The notes below the pieces were generated by a model. It worked only from the letters and a program-made list of their open reading frames with translations. It made no database searches and was not told the DNA's origin. The translations under genes and the position numbers were made by a program. DNA of 64,000 bases from Bacteroidota bacterium (lineage in GTDB: Bacteria > Bacteroidota > Bacteroidia > Palsa-965): positions 186,001-250,000 of the forward strand of contig JACQAM010000007.1 in assembly GCA_016194975.1 (NCBI GenBank), read 5' to 3'. Below, piece after piece: positions 60,188 to 64,000 of this stretch. Each line of letters begins with the position of its first letter. The stretch's first letter is position 1.

Positions 60188-60325
60188 CGTGTGCTGAAGC
60201 ATCCGCAAGCGGTTTGCTTCAGCACCGGGCTATCCGCTTGTACTCCTCGGCCGCAAGCGCCCTGTGGGGTACCGCTGCTATCCCTCACGCACGGAGCGAA
60301 GCCGGAATGCCTCCCGCCTGATTAT
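60188..60325. repeat. GC-rich palindromic repeat cluster
   Basis: GTGCTGAAGCA (60191-60201) and TGCTTCAGCAC (60215-60225) are perfect 11-bp arms around CCGCAAGCGG, itself a palindrome. A further GC-rich stretch (CGGCCGCAAGCGCC, GCTGCTATCCCTCACG) runs to about 60320. This fills the 280-base gap before the histidine kinase gene. Part (ATCCCTCACG) recurs near 61650. Confidence 0.75.
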
Positions 60326-60426
60326 AAGTTTACAAATGGATAAGACTGCAAACGGAAAAATGTTTTTGTAGATTCGCGCGGCTTTTTTCCCGGTCATAAA
60401 CCATTCAGAAAAATCCTCAGATAACA

Positions 60427-61473
60427 ATGGAAAATAACACACCCGACAAACTCAGATCACAATTCTTCGACGAGTCAGAAATTCTTTTCGCAATTTTTGA
60501 TAAAGATTTAAATTGCGTTGATGCGAATACTGCATTTTTAAAAACACTGCACTTCACAAAAGAAGGCATCATCGGAAAAAATATTACAGAAATTTCGCCG
60601 GACAATAAATCGAGCGGGCGAAACGATCTTTACAGAGAAGTTATCCGCACAGAAAAAACGCTCATCCTCGATGAGGTAAAACCTCACCCGAGCATGGGGA
60701 ATATTTATGTGCGTGTAAAAGCTTTTAAAGTAGGCGATGGATTGGGAACCGCTTCAGAAAATATTACCGATCTTAAAGAAGCTGTATCCGAACTTGAAAC
60801 TTTTATTTACAAATCATCTCACGACATGCGCAGCCCCATTGCAAGTATTCTCGGCCTTACCAATATTGCGGAGGAAGGTTTAAAAGATATTGATGAAGCG
60901 AAACGTTTCTGCAAAATTGTAAGGCAACAAACCCGGCGGCTCGATACTATTCTGCAGATCCTTGTTGCAACAACAAGGATCAGGGAAGGCGAAAAAATAA
61001 TTCGCCTTCTCGATTTTAAAGAAATTATTGAAGACACGCTGAAATCGTTGGAATCTGCAGAAGGATTCGATAAAATTAATTTTGAAAAACACATTTCTTT
61101 CAACGGAAAATTTTACAGCGACAAACTTCTGGTCATCTCCCTGTTCCAGAATCTTCTTGACAATGCCATCAAATACAAAAAAGAAAATACCCCAAACCCT
61201 TTTATTAATATCTCAGTTGTGAATGAAAACGATGGCGTAAAAATTACTGTCGCCGACAATGGGATCGGCATCCCCGATCATTTGCAGAAAGATGTTTTTA
61301 AAATGTTTTTCCGCGCCACAGAAAAAGCAAGCGGCAGCGGGCTCGGTCTTTACACCGTAAATCATACCCTCAAAAAACTAGGCGGAACAATACAACTCGA
61401 CAGTAAAGAAAAAACAGGGACTACGTTTACCATTTATTTGCCGAATGAAAAAGCGGGACCAGTAGAGAAATGA
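60427..61473 (+). CDS. PAS-domain sensor histidine kinase, cytoplasmic
   Basis: A 348-residue kinase without membrane helices. The PAS domain (about 10-115; ILFAIFDKDLNCVDAN) is followed by the dimerisation/phosphoacceptor helix with KSSHDMRSPIASILGLT (His about 132). The HATPase domain has the N box LLDNAIKYKKE, G1 VADNGIGIP, F box FKMFFRATEKASGSG, and G2 GLGLYTVNHTLKKLGG. It autophosphorylates on His in response to a signal read by the PAS domain. No response regulator is adjacent, so it is an orphan. A basic patch downstream suggests no extra domain. The family call is firm. Confidence 0.94.
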   Translation: MENNTPDKLRSQFFDESEILFAIFDKDLNCVDANTAFLKTLHFTKEGIIGKNITEISPDNKSSGRNDLYREVIRTEKTLILDEVKPHPSMGNIYVRVKAFKVGDGLGTASENITDLKEAVSELETFIYKSSHDMRSPIASILGLTNIAEEGLKDIDEAKRFCKIVRQQTRRLDTILQILVATTRIREGEKIIRLLDFKEIIEDTLKSLESAEGFDKINFEKHISFNGKFYSDKLLVISLFQNLLDNAIKYKKENTPNPFINISVVNENDGVKITVADNGIGIPDHLQKDVFKMFFRATEKASGSGLGLYTVNHTLKKLGGTIQLDSKEKTGTTFTIYLPNEKAGPVEK

Positions 61474-61536
61474 AATGGGAATTAATTCCGTTACGGCAAA
61501 AAAAGCAATCCGTAAATCCGTTTACGTCTGTAATCC

Positions 61537-61649
61537 CTGCCCGCAGCAGCGCAAGCCCTCGCTTCGGCAGGCGGGTGTATTGTCTGTCTTATTCGTAATC
61601 CATCTCCTACATCGGATCTACCCGCCTCCGCTTCACGTAGTCGGGCAGG
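61537..61649. repeat. Nested GC-rich inverted repeat
   Basis: CTGCCCG near 61537 pairs with CGGGCAG near 61642. Inside it, GGCGGGT (about 61570) pairs with ACCCGCC (about 61620). It includes GCCCGC-type and GGCAGGCGGG-type sequence like the insert in uvrA. It lies between the histidine kinase gene and priA. Confidence 0.65.
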
Positions 61650-61655
61650 CATCCC

Positions 61656-64000
61656 TCACATAGGATCAACGTCAGTAATAATTCCCACCCTCCTAAAATC
61701 ACCATGCGCCCTTAAGTGTGCAATTTCATTTGCAATAATTTTTTTTGCTGAAGAACTATTTGCATCGCGTTCCAGTTTCACTAAAATATTTTTAAGGTAT
61801 TCGTCTCTCACTTTTGAAACAGAAGGAAATTCAGGGCCAAGAATACGCTCTGCAAAATGCGTACGTAAACGATCGGCGAAATACAGCGCGGCTTCATCGA
61901 GGAGCACATGATCTTTTGTCTTCAATGTCAAACGGATCAAACGGTGAAACGGCGGATAATGAAATTCTTGCCGCTCCACAATTTCCGTTTCATACATCGT
62001 GAAATAATCTGAATTCAGCACGCAGGAAATAACAGGATGCTGCGGATTGAAAGTCTGTATGATCACTTCGCCGCGCTGTTCTCTCCTGCCCGCGCGCCCC
62101 GCCACCTGCGACATCAATTGAAAACTTCTTTCCACCGCACGGAAATCGGGATAGTTCATGAGCTGATCGGCTTGCAGAATTCCAACGAGCGAAACATTTT
62201 CGAAGTCGAGTCCTTTAGTCACCATCTGTGTTCCCACAAGAATATCAATTCGCCGTTCTTCAAAATCATTTACTAATTTCTGGAGCGCAAATTTTCCCCG
62301 CGTTGTGTCGAGATCCATGCGCGCCACTTTTGCTTCGGGAAATATCAATTGCAATTCTTCTTCTATTTTTTCTGTGCCGAATCCTTTCATGCGTAAGTCT
62401 GCATTCCCGCACGCCTGGCATTGCGCCGGAGGATTCGTGGTCCATCCGCAATAATGGCAACGCAGTTGATTGGAATTTTTATGATACGTGAGACTCACAT
62501 CGCAGCGCACACAATGCGGAATATGCCCGCAGTCCTGGCATTCGATGGAAGGCGCAAATCCACGTCGATTCTGAAATAAAATAATTTGTTCTTTTTTCTC
62601 CAGCGCGTTCGTCATCTTTTCCATGAGCGTCGGTGAGAAATGTGAATTCATTAATTTTTTCCGCGACGCTTCTTTTATGTCCACCACATTTATTTCCGGC
62701 AAACTCGATCCGCCGTAACGTTCAGTGAGAATCGCATAACCATATTTTTTTTCCTTTGAATTAAAATACGTTTCTACCGAAGGCGTTGCAGAACCGAGAA
62801 TAACTTTCGCATGGTGCGTACGCGCAAGCCACACCGCACTGTCGCGCGCATTGTAACGCGGCGCGCGTTCGTTCTGCTTGAAAGAAGAATCGTGTTCTTC
62901 ATCCACGATGATGATGCCCGGCGAATGAAACGGAAGAAAAACTGCAGAGCGCGCACCGATCACCAGGATCGGTTCTTTCTTCAGCACTTCGTTCCAGATC
63001 TCCACGCGTTCATTTTCATTGAAACGCGAATGATAAACAAAAACTTTATTCCCGAAATGTTTCTGCAAACGCGTCACGAGCTGCGTGGTGAGCGCGATCT
63101 CCGGGAGAAGATACAACACCTGTTTACCGGCATCCATTTGTTCGCGGATGAATTTAATGTAAACCTCCGTCTTTCCGCTCGAGGTAATTCCCTGGAGCAG
63201 GCAAACATCTTTCGTTTTGAATTCCTCTTTTATTTTATCGAAAGCAATCTGCTGATGCGAACTCAGCGTGAGTTCTTTTCCTTCACTTTGTTTCTGCAAC
63301 AAACGCGACACTTCCACTTCTTCCGTTGCAAGAATATTTTTTTTCACCAATGCGCGAAGTGCGCTGTCAGAAACACCGGAAGTTTTTAAAAGATCAGATC
63401 GGCGGACCGATCCGTGTTTTTTTCCATAGCGGTCAGAGAGATGAATGAACGCCATGATGGCCTGCAGTTGTTTGAAAGAACGTTTTTCCAATTGAGAAAA
63501 AACCACTTTCAGTTTTTCTTCGTCTTCCAATTCACCGGCAAGACAAATGTAGGTTTCGAATTTCGGATGATAACGTTGCTGCAGCTCTTCGTAAACGAGA
63601 ATAACACCGATCTCGAGTAATTCTTTGATCACCGGGTAAACAGTTTTTTTCTGCAGCAGTTCCACCATCTCTTCTATGGTGAGTGTATTCCGCACATCGA
63701 GCGCTTCACAAACAGCGAACTGGTCGTTGGTCAATTTGGCTCTATCACCATCCCAGGAAGTATTGAGCAGAATCATCGTTTCGCTCGACAGGCGCAATCC
63801 CGAAGGCAATGCAGCAAGCATCACTTCTCCTCTGGTGCAGAGATAGTATTCGCTCATCCATTTCCAGAACTCCAGTTGTTTTTCCTGCACTACTGGCTTT
63901 TCATCAATGAGCGAATCGATGTATTTCGCAATGTAACCAGGCGCTGTGCTGTGAATTTTTTCTACAATTCCTGAATAAAGTTTTTTCTTTCCGAACTGCA
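61656..64000 (-). CDS. priA: Primosomal helicase PriA (5' end cut by window edge)
   Basis: Replication-restart helicase PriA. Seen are the 3'-BD/WH-region remnants (QFGKKKLYSG on the right edge, EKQLEFWKWMSEYYLCTRGEVMLAALPSG), Walker A GITSSGKT, the DEEH box VDEEHDSSF, the zinc-binding cysteines (CQDCGHIPHCVRCD, CHYCGW, CQACGNAD), helicase motif V/VI GTQMVTKGLDFENV and QVAGRAGR. The frame continues uninterrupted past the GTG at 63890 to the right edge with PriA-like sequence, so the true start lies outside the window and at least 780 residues are present. It loads DnaB at stalled forks. Transcribed toward the GC-rich repeat. Secure call. Confidence 0.97.
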   Translation of the reverse strand, partial: QFGKKKLYSGIVEKIHSTAPGYIAKYIDSLIDEKPVVQEKQLEFWKWMSEYYLCTRGEVMLAALPSGLRLSSETMILLNTSWDGDRAKLTNDQFAVCEALDVRNTLTIEEMVELLQKKTVYPVIKELLEIGVILVYEELQQRYHPKFETYICLAGELEDEEKLKVVFSQLEKRSFKQLQAIMAFIHLSDRYGKKHGSVRRSDLLKTSGVSDSALRALVKKNILATEEVEVSRLLQKQSEGKELTLSSHQQIAFDKIKEEFKTKDVCLLQGITSSGKTEVYIKFIREQMDAGKQVLYLLPEIALTTQLVTRLQKHFGNKVFVYHSRFNENERVEIWNEVLKKEPILVIGARSAVFLPFHSPGIIIVDEEHDSSFKQNERAPRYNARDSAVWLARTHHAKVILGSATPSVETYFNSKEKKYGYAILTERYGGSSLPEINVVDIKEASRKKLMNSHFSPTLMEKMTNALEKKEQIILFQNRRGFAPSIECQDCGHIPHCVRCDVSLTYHKNSNQLRCHYCGWTTNPPAQCQACGNADLRMKGFGTEKIEEELQLIFPEAKVARMDLDTTRGKFALQKLVNDFEERRIDILVGTQMVTKGLDFENVSLVGILQADQLMNYPDFRAVERSFQLMSQVAGRAGRREQRGEVIIQTFNPQHPVISCVLNSDYFTMYETEIVERQEFHYPPFHRLIRLTLKTKDHVLLDEAALYFADRLRTHFAERILGPEFPSVSKVRDEYLKNILVKLERDANSSSAKKIIANEIAHLRAHGDFRRVGIITDVDPM

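Overview
The window looks like a chromosomal segment of a free-living member of the Bacteroidota (Flavobacteriia/Sphingobacteriia/Chitinophagia-like; I cannot place it more finely). The evidence is several secreted proteins ending in the type B C-terminal sorting domain of type IX secretion (T9SS, CHU_C/gliding-motility type), a PorP/SprF-family partner, the Bat aerotolerance operon, a Rho factor with a long Q/N/P-rich disordered insert, and several upstream sites matching the Bacteroidota sigma-A promoter element TAnnTTTG. I saw no rRNA, tRNA, CRISPR array, transposase or phage gene.

Layout. 0.3-10 kb is mostly housekeeping: an ECF sigma factor, uvrA (carrying two in-frame repeat-derived insertions), a GT-C glycosyltransferase, a KirBac-type potassium channel, an ABC exporter and truA. 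10.3-17.8 kb is a tightly packed bat operon: moxR, a DUF58 gene, a BatD-like membrane protein, batA, batB, batC and batD. 17.9-30.8 kb holds three paralogous giant adhesins with about 2, 8 and 16 SprB repeats. They share an N-terminal domain and a PKD-PKD-CHU_C C-terminus, and are followed by a small protein built almost only of CHU_C-like domains. 31-34.5 kb has a phosphoesterase, rho and a DUF4199-like membrane protein.

34.7-46.3 kb is the most interesting region. It is one minus-strand operon of nine genes, mostly coupled by 4-nt ATGA overlaps and preceded by a good TAnnTTTG promoter. In order it encodes a class I HMG-CoA reductase, a UbiA-family prenyltransferase, a rifampin-phosphotransferase-like dikinase, a BtaA-like (DUF3419) aminocarboxypropyl transferase, a phytol/dolichol-kinase-like membrane enzyme, a GNAT-like protein, an AMP-forming acyl ligase, a cytochrome P450 and a fatty-acid-hydroxylase/sterol-desaturase protein. 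I read it as a dedicated pathway for an unidentified isoprenoid-containing lipid or meroterpenoid. I know of no characterised pathway with this gene set.

46.7-64 kb holds a fourth T9SS adhesin built of near-identical Ig-like repeats with its PorP/SprF partner, then a lipoprotein, a STAS-like protein, mpl, a polyglutamine (Q33) membrane protein and an MBL hydrolase. After these come a four-helix-bundle protein flanked by minisatellite-like repeats, a patatin, two YD-repeat-like secreted paralogues, a second sterol-desaturase-family protein, a PAS histidine kinase and priA (cut by the right edge). GC-rich palindromic elements are scattered between genes and appear to have invaded the uvrA coding sequence.
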